A stretch of DNA of 64,000 nucleotides, from NCBI GenBank assembly GCA_032622095.1, contig CP136062.1, forward strand, positions 51,723,349 through 51,787,348, read 5' to 3'. Position numbers and translations under genes: made by a program. The DNA comes from Siphonodentalium dalli. Its lineage: Eukaryota > Mollusca > Scaphopoda > Gadilida > Siphonodentaliidae. This document shows, piece after piece, positions 22,868-34,672 of the stretch. Every line of letters begins with the position of its first letter. Position 1 is the first letter of the stretch. The notes under the pieces are model-generated. The model had not been told where the DNA came from. It worked only from the letters and a program-made list of their open reading frames with translations, and made no database searches.

Positions 22868-23040
22868 CAGTAATGCCCTAAATAATCGACTTCTTAACCA
22901 CAGCAGAATTATGGGTAATTTTTCAGGATTTAGTTGGAAATATGGCTTGTTGCCATTCATCGGATATTTCCGACTAAATCCTGAAAAATTACCAATAATT
23001 CTGCTGTGGTTAAGGAGTCGATTATTTAGGGCATTACTGT
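22868..23040. mobile_element. Family A foldback MITE, shortened tip
   Basis: CAGTAATGCCCTAAATAATC and mirror; ~40 bp shorter than the others because the GGAAAGCTCTC tip is missing. TA flanks. Confidence 0.9.
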
Positions 23041-23041
23041 A

Positions 23042-23570
23042 CACTTGAGTAAATTTATCTAAAAACGATGAAATGAATATTTCTGATAGGCCCAAAGGAA
23101 CAAGCTGATTTTTACTAGTATGGTTTGAGTTATTCCCAGAAAAAAGCCAACAGTTATTTTAGTGATCTCAGTCTACCATTTTGCAAGGCGGGGAAAAATA
23201 TCCGATACGAATTACTATCAGATTCGTAGATAAAAACACATACAGGTACCGATATGCCTTGATAACCTATTTATTAATGAAAAAACCAGCAACTTTAAAC
23301 ATAATTTGTATCAATATTAGCAACCTTTGCAGATTCTATTTGGAGATTGAAAGCGGCATTGTTTACTAAGGGCGTTGTTTACTGAGGGCATTGTTTACTA
23401 AAGATAATCTGTTAAATTTTCAGGAAATAAAACATAGCACTCCTATCAACTTTTAGGTGTACTGTAGGTGTCTACATAATATTACTTAAATATTACACTC
23501 CTGCGAAATGCCAGGCCTGCCCCGGAAAGATTTTAAGTCAAAGCTGCCAAGTGGCAGAGAAGACAATCTA
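23042..23570. other. No recognisable feature
   Basis: AT-rich spacer; a GTTTACTAAGGGCGTTG phrase is repeated three times around 23360-23405. Confidence 0.35.
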
Positions 23571-23577
23571 TGCTGCC

Positions 23578-23993
23578 CAAGCCTGAGTTTAGTGTGACTG
23601 TCATTTACAGAATAAGACCCCCATAGTGTGAATTTAGTGACGCTATCCCACACAGTGGGCTAGCATCACCAAATTCACCCTCTTGGGACCTCATTCTGCA
23701 TGGCCTCATCTGCTATGGGAGATATAGACTCAGATTGAAGTTCCTAAATGGTGAATATTGTGATGTACACCCATTGGGAACCTCAATTATGCCATGTTTT
23801 GTCTGCCAATTTGGGGATATAGAGAAACTAAACTAAAAAAGAAATAGAATAAAGTTTCTATAGAAATTTGATAATAAAGAAACTTTCCAGAGAAGATGAG
23901 GCCACCAGAGGGTGAGTTTGGTGATACTAGCCTGCTAAATTCACCCTCTGGGGACCTCATTCTGCAAATGACAGGAACTGTATTCTCAGGCTT
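23578..23993. mobile_element. Family C hAT-like MITE, double hairpin
   Basis: CAAGCCTGAGTTTAGTG to its mirror CAGGCTTG; flanks ATGCTGCC and AAGCTGCC (8 bp, one mismatch). Two hairpins of the GAATGAGGTCCCCAGAGGG type inside. Confidence 0.85.
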
Positions 23994-24274
23994 GAAGCTG
24001 CCACTAAACCAAGCCACATGAAAACCAAAATATCCATTATAAGCAAGAACCAACCTGGAGGTTGATTCGATCCTTGGTGAATCATTGCAGGCCTAGAAAG
24101 CACAACTTAATACCGTATTTTAAACATACAAGTGCTGTAATAAGAGAAGGCAGTCATATTCCTTTCGCAATAAGGAGACGTGACCATATTCTGGGAAAAT
24201 GAAATATCCCAAGTTTCTCTCTTGGCTGGTCCCTAGCTGAGCCTTGGAAATTTAAGAAGATTTGAGCTGCCAAG

Positions 24275-24732
24275 CAAGCCTGAGTTTAGTGTGCCTGTCA
24301 TTTGCAGAATGAGGTCCCAGAGGGTGAATTCAGTGATGCTATCCCGTAGCGGGCTAGCATCACCAAATTCACCCTCTGGGGGACCTCATTCTGCATGGCC
24401 TCATCTGCTATGGGAGACATAGACTCAGATTGAAGTTCCCAAATGGTGAATATGGTGATGTACACCCATTGGGAACCTTGATTATGCAACATGTCGTCTG
24501 CCAATTTGGGGATATTGAGAAACTAAACTAAAAAAGAAATAGAATCTATGTGAAGATGTTTCTATAGAAATTTGATGATAAAGAAACTTTGCAGAGAAGA
24601 TGAGGTTTAAGCAGAATTAGGTCCCCAGAGGGGGAATTTAGTGATGCTAGCCCGCTATGCAGGATAGCGTCACTAAATTCACCATCTGGGTACCTCATCC
24701 TGCAAATGACAGACACGATATAATCAGGCCTG
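24275..24732. mobile_element. Family C hAT-like MITE, double hairpin
   Basis: CAAGCCTGAGTTTAGTGTG to CAGGCCTG; flanks CTGCCAAG and CTGCGAAG (8 bp, one mismatch). Internal spacer carries GGGGATATTGAGAAACTAAA as in its neighbour at 23578, to which it is most similar. Confidence 0.85.
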
Positions 24733-24740
24733 CTGCGAAG

Positions 24741-25085
24741 CAGCATTATCGATTGCAGATGACACAATCCATGCTAGCACCAAGCGGCACCTGGAAACGT
24801 TGTCCATTTGAAAATAGAATCTCCATGAATAACATTGACACACAGCATCGTAGAAACTGTTGAAATGTTTGACTGGCGCAAAACAAGTAAGTCGACGTCA
24901 ACAACAATCTGTATCCATGGAGACGACACAATCAATGGCCTTTGTTCAACATACATATTTCCAGCTGGAAACATCATTAAGGAATATAATAGGATATGAC
25001 AATTTGATTTATAAATTACAATATACACATGTCGGGTAGGGAAGATAAGTTTGCAATGAGTTGATCAAGCCCATAGAGTAATAAT
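24741..25085. other. No recognisable feature
   Basis: Low-copy spacer before the minisatellite. Confidence 0.35.
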
Positions 25086-25515
25086 ATTACAGAACCCCAT
25101 GAATGTCACAGGACCCCATAAATATCACAGGATCCCATGAATATCACAGGACCCCATGAATATCACAGGACACCATGAATATCACAGGACACCATGAATA
25201 TCACAGGACCCCATGAATGTCACAGGATCCCATGAATATCACAGGACCCCATGAATATCACAGGGCCCCATGAATATCACAGAACACCATGAATATCACA
25301 GGACCCCATGAATATCACAGGACACCATGAATATCACAGGACCCCATGGATATCACAGGGCTCATGAATATCACAGGACCCCATGAATATCACAGGACCC
25401 CATGAATATCACAGGACCCAATGAATGTCACAGGATCCCATGAATATCACAGGACCCCATGAATATCACAGGGCTCATGAATATTCATGCTATGAGTTGA
25501 TCAACCCATAGAGTT
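25086..25515. repeat. 19 bp minisatellite (CACAGGACCCCATGAATAT)n
   Basis: About 20 tandem copies with few substitutions, most often CCC/ACC and ATAT/ATGT. Two flanking ATGAGTTGATCAASCCCATAG phrases at ~25055 and ~25490 bracket the array. Confidence 0.95.
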
Positions 25516-26144
25516 ATGAATATCACAGGACAGCAGAAAAGCAGAATTTTCTCCCCGCTACATTCGCCACGTTAAACTATTGAGGTATATTTATGTGAAT
25601 TCAAACTATGCGTCACTGATATTTTCCTTTGTTAACCTTATATATACCCTAATATAAATGATCACATTATTTAGAACACATTTAGTGCTTTGTAGGGGGT
25701 CAAAAGGGTCTGAGTCAATATAGAATACATATCAGCACTGGCATACTGCTAGTATAAGACTGCCTACATGGACAAAAACAAATCCTAAAGTATTTGAAAA
25801 AATATTTAAATATGTTGTTGGAGACCAATTCTGAATTATACTAGTACATGTACATGGACAACAGTTAATTGTATGGAATTAGAATCTGTGATTCATCGAA
25901 AAGCATGGTAGGCATCAGATATAGGCAAATGGTCTCAATATATTATGCCTAACACAAGCCAAAGCTTCCAGTGATTCAAGATAAGAATCCATTTATCCCA
26001 ATATTGTTGATGCCTGTGCATTTCACATATATGTACAAAATGATAAATTAGTCATTAAAATGAATAGAACACATTAATGAAAATTTTTAAAGTAATGAAA
26101 ATAAAAGGTCAGCCGACCACAGTGTTCCCCGAAAATGTGGCAAG
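25516..26144. other. No recognisable feature
   Basis: AT-rich, no exon or element recognised. Confidence 0.35.
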
Positions 26145-26830
26145 TCAGTGCAGCTTTGTTAAAGAAATTAAGTCGAAAGGGTTAATAATTCCATCAAAAA
26201 ATATTTTTTCGTAGCGCCGTCCTGAACTGTCAAAAATATTTATGACATCTATACTCCATGGAAGTTCAGAAATTATCAAAAAATGTTGAAATTTTCTAAG
26301 TCGAAAAGGGTTAATAACTCTGTAAACAAATATTTTTTCCGTCATCTATATACATATTGCACATCTTCAATATGTGTGTAACAATACCCTGAAGTTTCAA
26401 ATATCTACGAACAAAACTGTAGGAGGAGTTGATTACACCATGAAGGTACCCTCATACAGAAAATTCTAATAAATGTTGAAATTTTCTAAGTCGAAAAGGG
26501 TTAACAACTCTGTCAAAAAATAATTTGTTCGTCATCTATATACATGCTGCACATCTTCAATATATGGGCAACAATATTCTGCTGAAGTTTCCAATATCTA
26601 CGATCAAAACTGTAGGAGGAGTTGACTACACCATGAAGGTACCCTCATACAGAAAATTAAAAAAAATGTTGAAATTTTGAAGTTTCAAATCTCTGGGATG
26701 AAATCTGTAGGAGGAGATGATTACACCATGAAGGTACTCAAAAGTGTGATGAACGGACGGATGAATGGACGGACAGAGCCCGTTTCTATAGTCCCCCTTT
26801 TCTTTCAGAACGTCGAGGGACAAAAACACA
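26145..26830. repeat. ~190 bp tandem repeat with GGACGGACGGA tail
   Basis: AAGTCGAAAAGGGTTAA recurs at ~26168, 26299 and 26489; TACACCATGAAGGTACC recurs at ~26435, 26628 and 26725. The right end has ACGGACGGATGAATGGACGG, as in molluscan dispersed elements. Confidence 0.75.
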
Positions 26831-27525
26831 TAACTCCATAAATTGTGATCCTGACTTTATAGATAACCATCATAAGTGTCTAAAATAAATAAAACAAATA
26901 ATTTGGCATTTTTATGGGCCATTTGGCCTCTTTTGGATAGAGTATTAAACGGGGAATGCATTTGGGATGTTATTTCTTACAAATAATCAGCAATTAAAGC
27001 TGAACGAGTGTAAAATATGGGAGAACTTTGGGGTGGATCCCAAATTTTGCCAAATAGGGGGGGGGGGGTGGTGGGTAGCATGAGGTAGGAAAAGAATTTT
27101 TTTGGTCTTGTGTCTGCAAATTTTGTCCCCCCCCCCAGTAGTTTCTGCAAATTTTTGCCCCCAACCCCCATTTTCTATTGATGTTAATGTAAACAAGATT
27201 TTCATTTCAACATTTTATGTCTCAAAATTAAACCAAAGTGTTACTCCTGAAGTAATAAGCCATGTATTGATTGATTCACTTATGATTGTCTGTTACGTGA
27301 GCTTTATCCTATAATCTAAATATGTAAAGAGCTTATTATTGAATCACTTATGGTGAAACCAATTGAGATTATTCTTAAATTCAAAATAACCAGTAATCCA
27401 ACTGATAAATTTGTAAAGAGCTAAGACATTATTAAATCCTCTTAAGTGATTAGCTAAGTGATTTACCTAATTGTAATCGTAACCTCAATGATAGTGAAAC
27501 TATAAAGATTATCCTTTAAATCAAA
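26831..27525. other. AT-rich spacer with G- and C-runs
   Basis: A poly-G run (27056-27069) and poly-C run (27126-27136) sit ~60 bp apart with related flanking words (AAATTTTG, CTGCAAATTTT). Nothing else recognised. Confidence 0.35.
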
Positions 27526-27537
27526 ATAACCAGTAGT

Positions 27538-27978
27538 CAAGCCTACAAACAGTGTGTCTATCTTTGCAGAATGAGGTCCCCAGAGGGTGTATTTAGTGAT
27601 GCTATCCTGCACAGCGGGCTAGTATCAGCAAATTCACATCTGGGGGACCTCATTCTGCTTAGGACTCAACTTCAGGAGAGTATCTATAGTCTCCAATTAA
27701 CATTGTTTTTAGTTAACTTTTCCCTTCCCAGATTCTATATCCCTAAATTTGCAGAAGATAAAATTCATAATCGAGGTGACTAATGATTGAACATCACCAA
27801 CTTTAACTGGGGAAATTCTATCCGATACTAGGTGTCCCATAGCAGTTGAGGTCTAAGAAAAATGAGGTTCCCAGGGGGTGAATTTGGTGAAGCTAGCCCA
27901 CCGTATGAGATAGCATCACTAAATTCACCCTCTGGGGACCTCATTCTACAAATGACAGACACACTATTTGCAGGCTTG
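27538..27978. mobile_element. Family C hAT-like MITE with perfect 8 bp duplication
   Basis: CAAGCCTACAAACAGTGTG to the mirror CACTATTTGCAGGCTTG. The octamer CCAGTAGT is present on both sides, exact. Two hairpins and the shared internal spacer (GGGGAAATTCTATCCGATAC). Best reference copy for calling the family. Confidence 0.92.
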
Positions 27979-28140
27979 CCAGTAGTCCTACTAATAAATT
28001 TGTAAAGAAGACATGATTAAATCCTCTTATTTAGTAGATTAGTCAGCTAGATTAGCGAGATTATCCTTTAAACCCAAATAATGCAGATTATCCTTTAAAC
28101 CCAAATAATGCAGACAAGAGGGCCAGGTGGAGACAGGAGA

Positions 28141-28499
28141 AAGCTGATCATTCACGCTTTCGGTCACTCAGGGGATGGACGTGCCAGCGAGAGCTCTTTG
28201 CCAGTCCTTTGAGTGGCGTCGATGTTTTTGTTGGACTTGGCTGACTATGGATTTAATCCCCAGCCAAGTCCACAGCGTTCTGAGCGGATTCCAGTCTGCC
28301 CATTTTGTTAGCTGGTCTCTCCATGCTAATACAGGCAGACTGGATGTGGTTTTGAAGTTCCAGGTCACTCCGGTAGAACCCTCTACTGGCCACCAGGAAG
28401 ACAAGGAAGAAGACCCCCTCAAGACACTGCAGGGATGCTGACAGGAGGGTCAAGTGGATAACTGAGAGACACCCAGTTCACCCCCACCTGGCCCACCTG
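28141..28499. other. GC-rich low-copy sequence
   Basis: Part of the GC-richer island shared with the two ORFs that follow; a minus-strand frame reads SKDWQRALAGTSIP, suggesting an old mobile-element gene, but no domain is certain. Confidence 0.3.
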
Positions 28500-28895
28500 T
28501 TGATGTCACCACCACCAGAAGGAACAGGGACGCCAAAGTCACCCTGGATGTCCCTGCCGTCGATGTGGACAGCGGTAACAGGGGAAGTCCCTGCCGCTGT
28601 CTTCGATGTGGAGATGGCAACACCTCCATCCAGCCAGACTCCACCAGGGATGGAAATTGTCACCTCCATCCCTGTGAAGCCGATGTATGAAGAAAGGCCA
28701 GCGTCACCAAAGAAAGAAAGCCGAGAAGAATGCATGGAACATAATGTGCAGATTAAACAGGTCATCTCTCAACACCACTCAGCAGGAAAGACCTACCAGT
28801 GCAACAATTATGAATTCCACCTGCTGAGAGACCGTCAAATACAGAGGGCCAGACCAGTTAGATCCCTCACCAGGAAACGCCTGGATCAACAGTGA
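28500..28895 (+). CDS. Unidentified ORF with VPAxVFxVEM motif, copy 1
   Basis: 131 codons in a GC-rich island unlike the AT-rich surroundings. Residues around VTGEVPAAVFDVEMATPP match VTPDVPATVFVVEMDTLPP of the ORF at 29487 in the same relative frame, which supports past coding. The N-terminal half is Pro/Ser-rich; the C-terminal part is basic (RARPVRSLTRKR). There is no recognised domain. A family C hAT-like MITE (28944-29377) separates the two copies and carries a perfect target duplication, so they were originally neighbours. It may be a remnant of a mobile-element gene or of a tandemly duplicated exon. Confidence 0.3.
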   Translation: MMSPPPEGTGTPKSPWMSLPSMWTAVTGEVPAAVFDVEMATPPSSQTPPGMEIVTSIPVKPMYEERPASPKKESREECMEHNVQIKQVISQHHSAGKTYQCNNYEFHLLRDRQIQRARPVRSLTRKRLDQQ

Positions 28896-28943
28896 AGGCA
28901 TAATTGTCTATTCAAGAAAGCCACCACCTTTGAAGTTTGAAAT

Positions 28944-29377
28944 AAAGCCTGCAAATAGCGTGCCTGTCATTTGCAGAATGAGGTCCCCAGAGGGTGAATT
29001 TAGTGATACTATCACCAAATTCACCCTCTGGAGACCTCATTCTGCTTAGGCCTCATCTTCTGGGAAGTATCTACAGTATCAAATTAATATTGTTTTTAGT
29101 TTTCCCTTCTGGGAAGTTTCTGACAAACTTTCTGTGTCCCCTAATTTGCAGCAGATAAAATGCATAATCGAGGTGCCCAATGGGTGAACAGAACCAACTT
29201 CAACTGGGGAACTTCAATCTGATCCTAGATCTACCATAGCAGTTGAGGGCCTAAGCAGAATGAGGTTCCCAAGAGGGTGAATTTAGTAATGCTAGCCCGC
29301 TGTGCGGGATAGCATCACTAAATTCACCCTCTGGGTACCTCATTCTGCAAATGATACACACACTATTTGCAGGCTTG
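28944..29377. mobile_element. Family C hAT-like MITE with perfect 8 bp duplication
   Basis: AAAGCCTGCAAATAGCG (first base changed) to CGCAGGCTTG-type mirror; TTTGAAAT is duplicated exactly on both sides. It sits between the two VPAxVFxVEM ORFs. Confidence 0.92.
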
Positions 29378-29486
29378 TTTGAAATAAGAGAAACAAACAA
29401 AATTATGTCAAAAAATGGTATTTTTTTCTTTCTATTAGATATTTCCTAATAAAAGCTCAAACATAAGGGGTGAAGGAATAGACCTC

Positions 29487-29939
29487 TTGTTCTATTCGAC
29501 CATCGCATGGTTAGCCCCCCCCCCCCCCCCCCCCCAAACCAGCTACCATTCACTTGGCCCCGGGCATGATGCACAGCCAATTGTCAGCAGAAGCAGGAAT
29601 GCCGAAGTCACCCCGGATGTCCCTGCCACGGTATTTGTGGTGGAGATGGACACGCTACCACCAAGGACACTGGAGAACCATCACAGCCCGGCGTCCTCCA
29701 TCTCCACCAGCAATAATAACAATACCAGCGACAACGACACCACCAGCAGCTCTGCCGTCTCCATTCCTCAATCAGCTGAAGACGCACTTAGAAGGGCTAA
29801 GGCATGTGAGGAGAAGTCAAAAGACAGAAAGGCAGAAGAGGCCCTTCCAAATCCTCCAGGGTCCACACCCAAATCCCCCTACAAATTCATCCATATAGCG
29901 TTGAAAATATGTGTTTTGTTTCTAATACTTTTTTATTAA
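29487..29939 (+). CDS. Unidentified ORF with VPAxVFxVEM motif, copy 2
   Basis: 150 codons. Order of features: a run of prolines coded by a poly-C tract (homopolymer, so its length and frame are doubtful), then the VTPDVPATVFVVEMDT motif shared with 28500-28895. A Ser/Asn/Thr-rich stretch follows, then a Lys/Glu-rich segment and a hydrophobic C-terminal ~17 residues that could be a membrane anchor. No known family recognised. The ATG lies upstream of the poly-C tract and may not be the true start. Confidence 0.3.
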   Translation: MFYSTIAWLAPPPPPPQTSYHSLGPGHDAQPIVSRSRNAEVTPDVPATVFVVEMDTLPPRTLENHHSPASSISTSNNNNTSDNDTTSSSAVSIPQSAEDALRRAKACEEKSKDRKAEEALPNPPGSTPKSPYKFIHIALKICVLFLILFY

Positions 29940-30684
29940 TTGAGATTGTTTCATTTAAGTGACGGTTCAATTATTTGTCGTGGTCGCATATTGCAACTAT
30001 GGACCATGAGACGTGTTGTCGTCGCTCTGAAATGTTTATAGTATTACATAATTTTGACGATTTAAAATGAAGAGAAAGGAGTGCGTCAAGTATTAAAATA
30101 GTTTTGTGTTAAGATACTAGTAACGCAATATACCTTTTATGGACATTCAATTTCATATTCCGGAATTCCGATAAATACAAATGGCTGTTTTTTATTTGGA
30201 CCCAATCATGTTGTTCAAAGTTCTATTTTTATGACTTCAATGCATCATTCTGGGATAATCTTTCTGTATAATGCTCACAAAAAGATAGTTCAGGTTTTTT
30301 CTCACCAATTTCAATAACGGGGAAAATTCAAAAGCGAATATTATTAGGTGTATTTTGGAGCACAAACCACCATGTGGCTTTAAGTAAACCTTTGGAATCA
30401 TCATACAGAGATAAATATTAAATATTGGGAAATTGGGAAATTGTAGACTAAAAATTTGGAAAAATTGGATTTGACAATGAGAAAAGAGGCTATATTTTGT
30501 TATCTTCTGTAATTAATGTCCCTATAGATTGGCTGATATTATTGAGGGGGAGACTCATCCATAAGACATGGGCTCAGAATATTTACATTATATCTGAGAG
30601 ATGATATACAAGTAGGAAAAGTTGAGAGACCTGAATGCATATATAACATTCTAATTTGTAAGAGATTTCTTACATGCCTATAAA
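29940..30684. other. No recognisable feature
   Basis: AT-rich spacer; no exon of GOLGA7 found here on the minus strand. Confidence 0.35.
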
Positions 30685-31020
30685 ATGACACTGTCAATGA
30701 CACTGTAGCACAAGTGTCAATGACACTGTAGCACAACTTGGAGGGGGTAATTTCATGGGTTACAGTCAATGAAGTGATCAGGAATGCCGAAAGTTGAAAT
30801 GTCTAAGTAATACTAGATGTCAAAATGAAGCGATAAATATAAAGTAAAACCCAAGATGGCTGCTGGGCCGTGCTGTTTCCAATGAAATTAAACAAAATTT
30901 GATAGGTCCCATCTATTGGTCACCCAGAAGATCTATATAAAGTTTAGTGATGATCGGACGAGGGATGTTGTCTGTAGGGTGAGCCAAAGGATTTAGTCAT
31001 ACAAAGAGTAAAAATACGCC
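30685..31020 (+). mobile_element. D-like element, degenerate
   Basis: The CACTGTCAATGACACTGTAG head is partly duplicated (twice within 40 bp), then CCAAGATGGCTGCTGG and a GATGATCGGACGAGGGATG block. Confidence 0.6.
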
Positions 31021-31591
31021 CTTCACTCGGAAAGAACCATGCTTCGTATAGCAGCCCAAGCAAGATCGCCATAGATTTATTGAAGGCAAACAACACTGCA
31101 ATGCAAGTCGCTCAAAGGATAAGTGTTTCACTCAGCCAATCAGTACACATCATACATTGTCGAAGGGTACATGTATATGAGCTAGACTCAAATCGCAAAT
31201 CGTTCTACCATCAACTGTCTCTTAAGACATTTAAGCAAAAGGAAATCGATATGACAATTAAGACGATATTTCCCGATTAACTTTTTGATTCTGATTACTG
31301 TTTTCCTCCAACCCGGTAGCTTCATTATGGCTACAAACAATCTTGCCGTACCAGCTATAAGATTCCAAGACACTACACTAGTGAGTGACCCAAACTCCAA
31401 TGTAGTTAGCCTCCCAAACAGAGGACTTTTCACCAAGTGCAACAGAATAAACAATGGAGAAAACACCAACCAAGACATAGCAATCATGGGGGCTAACTTA
31501 GCCATGGGGGCTAACTTAGCCCTACATTGTACCATCCATAATCGCCACATACATGTAAAACACAACCTCCAGGCAACCTTTCTGGAGCTTT

Positions 31592-31601
31592 ATATAAAAG
31601 A
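31592..31601 (+). promoter_or_regulatory. TATA-box-like TATATAAAAG
   Basis: A consensus-quality TATA box just after an ORF-like stretch (31285-31620) that contains a tandem 18 bp duplication (CATGGGGGCTAACTTAGC twice). A candidate ATG with an immediate GTGAGT donor occurs near 31707. It could be the promoter of an unrecognised gene or of a mobile element. Confidence 0.2.
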
Positions 31602-31620
31602 CCAAGCCCGACCGGCCTGA

Positions 31621-32244
31621 CTCAAAGAAATTGAATGGATCTAAGCCTTCGCACGCTTATACCACTCGGCCTGAACAAGAAGAACTTTTAAGTCGTCTCT
31701 TTTGTTATGAAATGTGAGTTTTTCATCCATTGTTATCCCTAAAAACTTGAAATGTTATTTGATTAACTGCCTTAAAAGGATACAACTCTTAATCCTCGCT
31801 CTGTCGGGTCAACGAGCATTAAGCCCCGGGGAACATACACCGTCTGATTCTGGTCCTCTATATATCGTGATATTTTCTTCAGTGTCTGAAATTAATAATA
31901 AAAAAATTTCAAATGATACCGGTACATTTGTTTTCAATCTGGGACGATGATCAGTCCCATCACCATATATCAGGTGTATAGCATTTTGCAGCATTGGGTA
32001 GATTTTATATAGCATTCCCTACCAATACATTTTTTTTCATTGTAAATTGGTTAACAGAAATTAGAATGCGAATCCAGTTAAATCGAGCCCTGTATATTAT
32101 AATAAAATTCCCTATATAGAGATATGCATCATTCTTTCTGCATAAATTAATTCGGTGTAAGTTGTACCGCTTATTACCAGTATTAGTACTAAACATTATT
32201 TGGACACTTAATATGATATAATTCCAAGTGGAGCTGATTTGGAA
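31621..32244. other. No recognisable feature
   Basis: Low-copy AT-rich sequence downstream of the TATA-like motif. Confidence 0.3.
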
Positions 32245-32548
32245 GGTATTAAAGACATATTATGTACTTGTTCGGGTGTGTGAAACTGATAAGTTAGAAA
32301 ACATAGAAAACATCATCAGAACTACTACGCTCAATTGTCAATATTTACTACTCGAATTGGGACGAATCTATCGGCGATAAACTAACGAAAAATATTTCGC
32401 AATCGAGAGTCAATGCATTTAATTCATATATAAGAATAATGGTGTGTGTGTTTTTGGATATACTATTTGTAAATAATTACTACTTTGACAAGATTATTCT
32501 CCATTTCTGTTTGATCACCATACCGGAGTGTTTCATATCACTTTAATC
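32245..32548 (+). repeat. Dispersed repeat G, copy 1
   Basis: AAAGACATATTATGTACTTG, GTGAAACTGATAAGTTAG, GACAAGATTATTCTCCATTT and CGGAGTGTTTCATATCACTT recur in the same order, inverted, at 61690-62085. The ends show no inverted repeat. Confidence 0.8.
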
Positions 32549-32667
32549 AAATCAGCAATTATACAATGTACCTGTAATTATTCTGTGCATTCAAACTTCA
32601 CCAATACACTATCAAATACACAACAGTACATGTAAGGGATGTAAATACATAAAGAGGGGAGAGGTAC

Positions 32668-32883
32668 AGTACTGCCCTAATTAATCGACTCCTTAACCAC
32701 AGCAGAATTATGGGTAACTTTTCAGGATTTAGTCGAAAATATGGCTTGTTGCCATTCATCGGAAAGCTCTCCTCCCCGAGAGCTTTCCGATGAATGGCAA
32801 CAAGCCATATTTCTGGCTAAATCCTGAAAAGTTACCCATAATTCTGCTGTGGTTAAGTAGTCGATTAATTAGGGCATTACTGT
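32668..32883. mobile_element. Family A foldback MITE
   Basis: CAGTACTGCCCTAATTAATC and mirror, TA flanks, tip CTCTCCTCCCCGAGAG. Confidence 0.9.
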
Positions 32884-32929
32884 AATTCTGCTATACTTAC
32901 AAATTGTTGAGGTGATATGGTGTAAATAT

Positions 32930-34560
32930 TGATGCCATTTCTTGATTGGTCGAACCCATTTGTAACCCAGTCCCAAGTAACACAAGGACCCTCCATACTA
33001 GTTACTACATATAAGCTAAATAGGCCTGATGGCTCTTGTGGAGGAGCCATTTTAAAAATTACTATGGGAAGAGTTATGTCCCTGGTTGCACCCCTATTTG
33101 ACCTGTGAACCCATGTGAACAAATCTGAATCCCAGTCACTCAAGGACTCTCTATACCAAAATGTATGCTAAATATGCCAAATGGTTCTTGAGAAGATGTT
33201 TTAAGAATAACTATTGAGGGAAAGAATTATGTCCCTGGCTCCGACCCTATTTGACCCAGTGATCCAATTCTGAATCAAATCTGAATCCTAGTCACCCATA
33301 CCAAATATAAACTGAATAGGCCTGATGACATTTTAAGACTTACAATGGATGGACAAGTTATGTCCCTAGCTCCGCCCTTATTTGACCAGGTGACTTCATT
33401 TTAAGGCATCTGTATCCCTGTCACCCAAGGACCTTCCATACCAATTATAAGCTAAATAGCCCTGATGATTATTGAGAAGATGTTTTAAGAATTACTATGG
33501 ATGGAAAGAGTTAGGTCTCTAGCTATGCAACTTTTTTGACCATGTGACCCCCATTTGAACAGAACTGCTTCCCAGCCACCTAGGGTCCATCCACACAAAA
33601 TATGACTCACATTCTTCAGTTTCCCATATGGAATTGCCTGAGAAAACAGGTATTTAGTTTTACTGGCCTAACTGTCAGATTCATCATTCACACTTGGCCT
33701 TGGGAGTTTGTTATCATAAGCTATCGGTCATTTATATTAAAACTCTCTAACATGCAGAGAGTTTTAGGGTATTTATCAAAGGAGCTGTCACTCCAATCAG
33801 ATTTTGTTAACACTGCCATTTCATTTATTACTTTATAATAAATGTGACTTAATATGGTGTTAAGTAAACATTTTGTGATCGCAGGCACCTTCCTCATATA
33901 TCATAGAGCTCTGAGTATCTGCTGTTTGCATGTTCTTGATTTTAGACTGATTTAAATCAAATTTGGTTGAGTCACCCTGGTGGATGTTATAATGGTGTTT
34001 TTTTTTTAGATTTAAAATATAAAAAAAAAAAAAAAAATTGAGAAAGAAATTAATCTCAATTAAAATAAAAAAACATAAATTAAATTTTTTTTTTTTTTAA
34101 ATCAATTGACTTTTTTAGTTTGGATTTTTTTGGTTAAATTGAGCATGGAGCTCAATCTTCTTTTTTTTAAAAGTTGTCCCTGGCTCTGCCCCTATTTGAT
34201 CCAGTGACCCCATTTGAAGAAATCTGAACCGCAGTCACCACACCTGAAGCCCCCACACCAAATATAAGCTAAATCAGCCCAATGGTTCTTGAGAAGAAGT
34301 CATTCTAAGAATTACTATGGAGGAATAGAGTTATGGCCCTGGTTTCGCAACTATTTGACCCAGTGACCTCATTTGAACAAATCTGAATGTGATTCACCTA
34401 AGGAACATCCACACCAAATATGAACCCATTCGGTATTATGGTTCCGAAGAAGATGTTTAAAGAATTGTTGACGGATGAATGGACGGACGGACAGATGGAC
34501 GGATGACGGACGAGGAGTGATGACTGTAGCTCCACCGGAGACTTCGTCTCAGGTGAGCTA
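32930..34560. repeat. ~130-165 bp degenerate tandem repeat, interrupted
   Basis: TATGTCCCTGGCTCCGCCCCTATTTGACC-like blocks recur near 33070, 33230, 33360, 33510, 34176 and 34340, with AATATAAGCTAAAT and TTCTTGAGAAGATGTTTTAAGA between them. Poly-T/poly-A-rich DNA (33990-34110) is inserted. The right end is a GGACGGACGGACAGATGGAC run followed by GAGACTTCGTCTCAGGTGAG, resembling common molluscan dispersed repeats. Confidence 0.75.
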
Positions 34561-34672
34561 ATTATTCAATAATAAAATGAATTTCTTTGGTATTTACGAG
34601 ACTACTTGTAGGTTATATTTCAATTTTGATTTCAACATTTTTTCAGTGGAACAAATCAGAAAACAATGTTAA

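Noticed and set aside
25086-25515. CRISPR-like repeat array
   Set aside because: The 19 bp units are directly adjacent with no spacers, in a eukaryotic genome; it is a minisatellite.
31285-31620. MATNNLAVPAIRFQDTTL followed by GTGAGT as a first exon
   Set aside because: The acceptor and donor are plausible but the surrounding ORF reads through both, contains a tandem 18 bp duplication and matches nothing known; too weak to list as an exon.
32877-33143. 88-codon minus-strand ORF near 33 kb
   Set aside because: It lies in the ~150 bp degenerate tandem repeat and reflects its unit.
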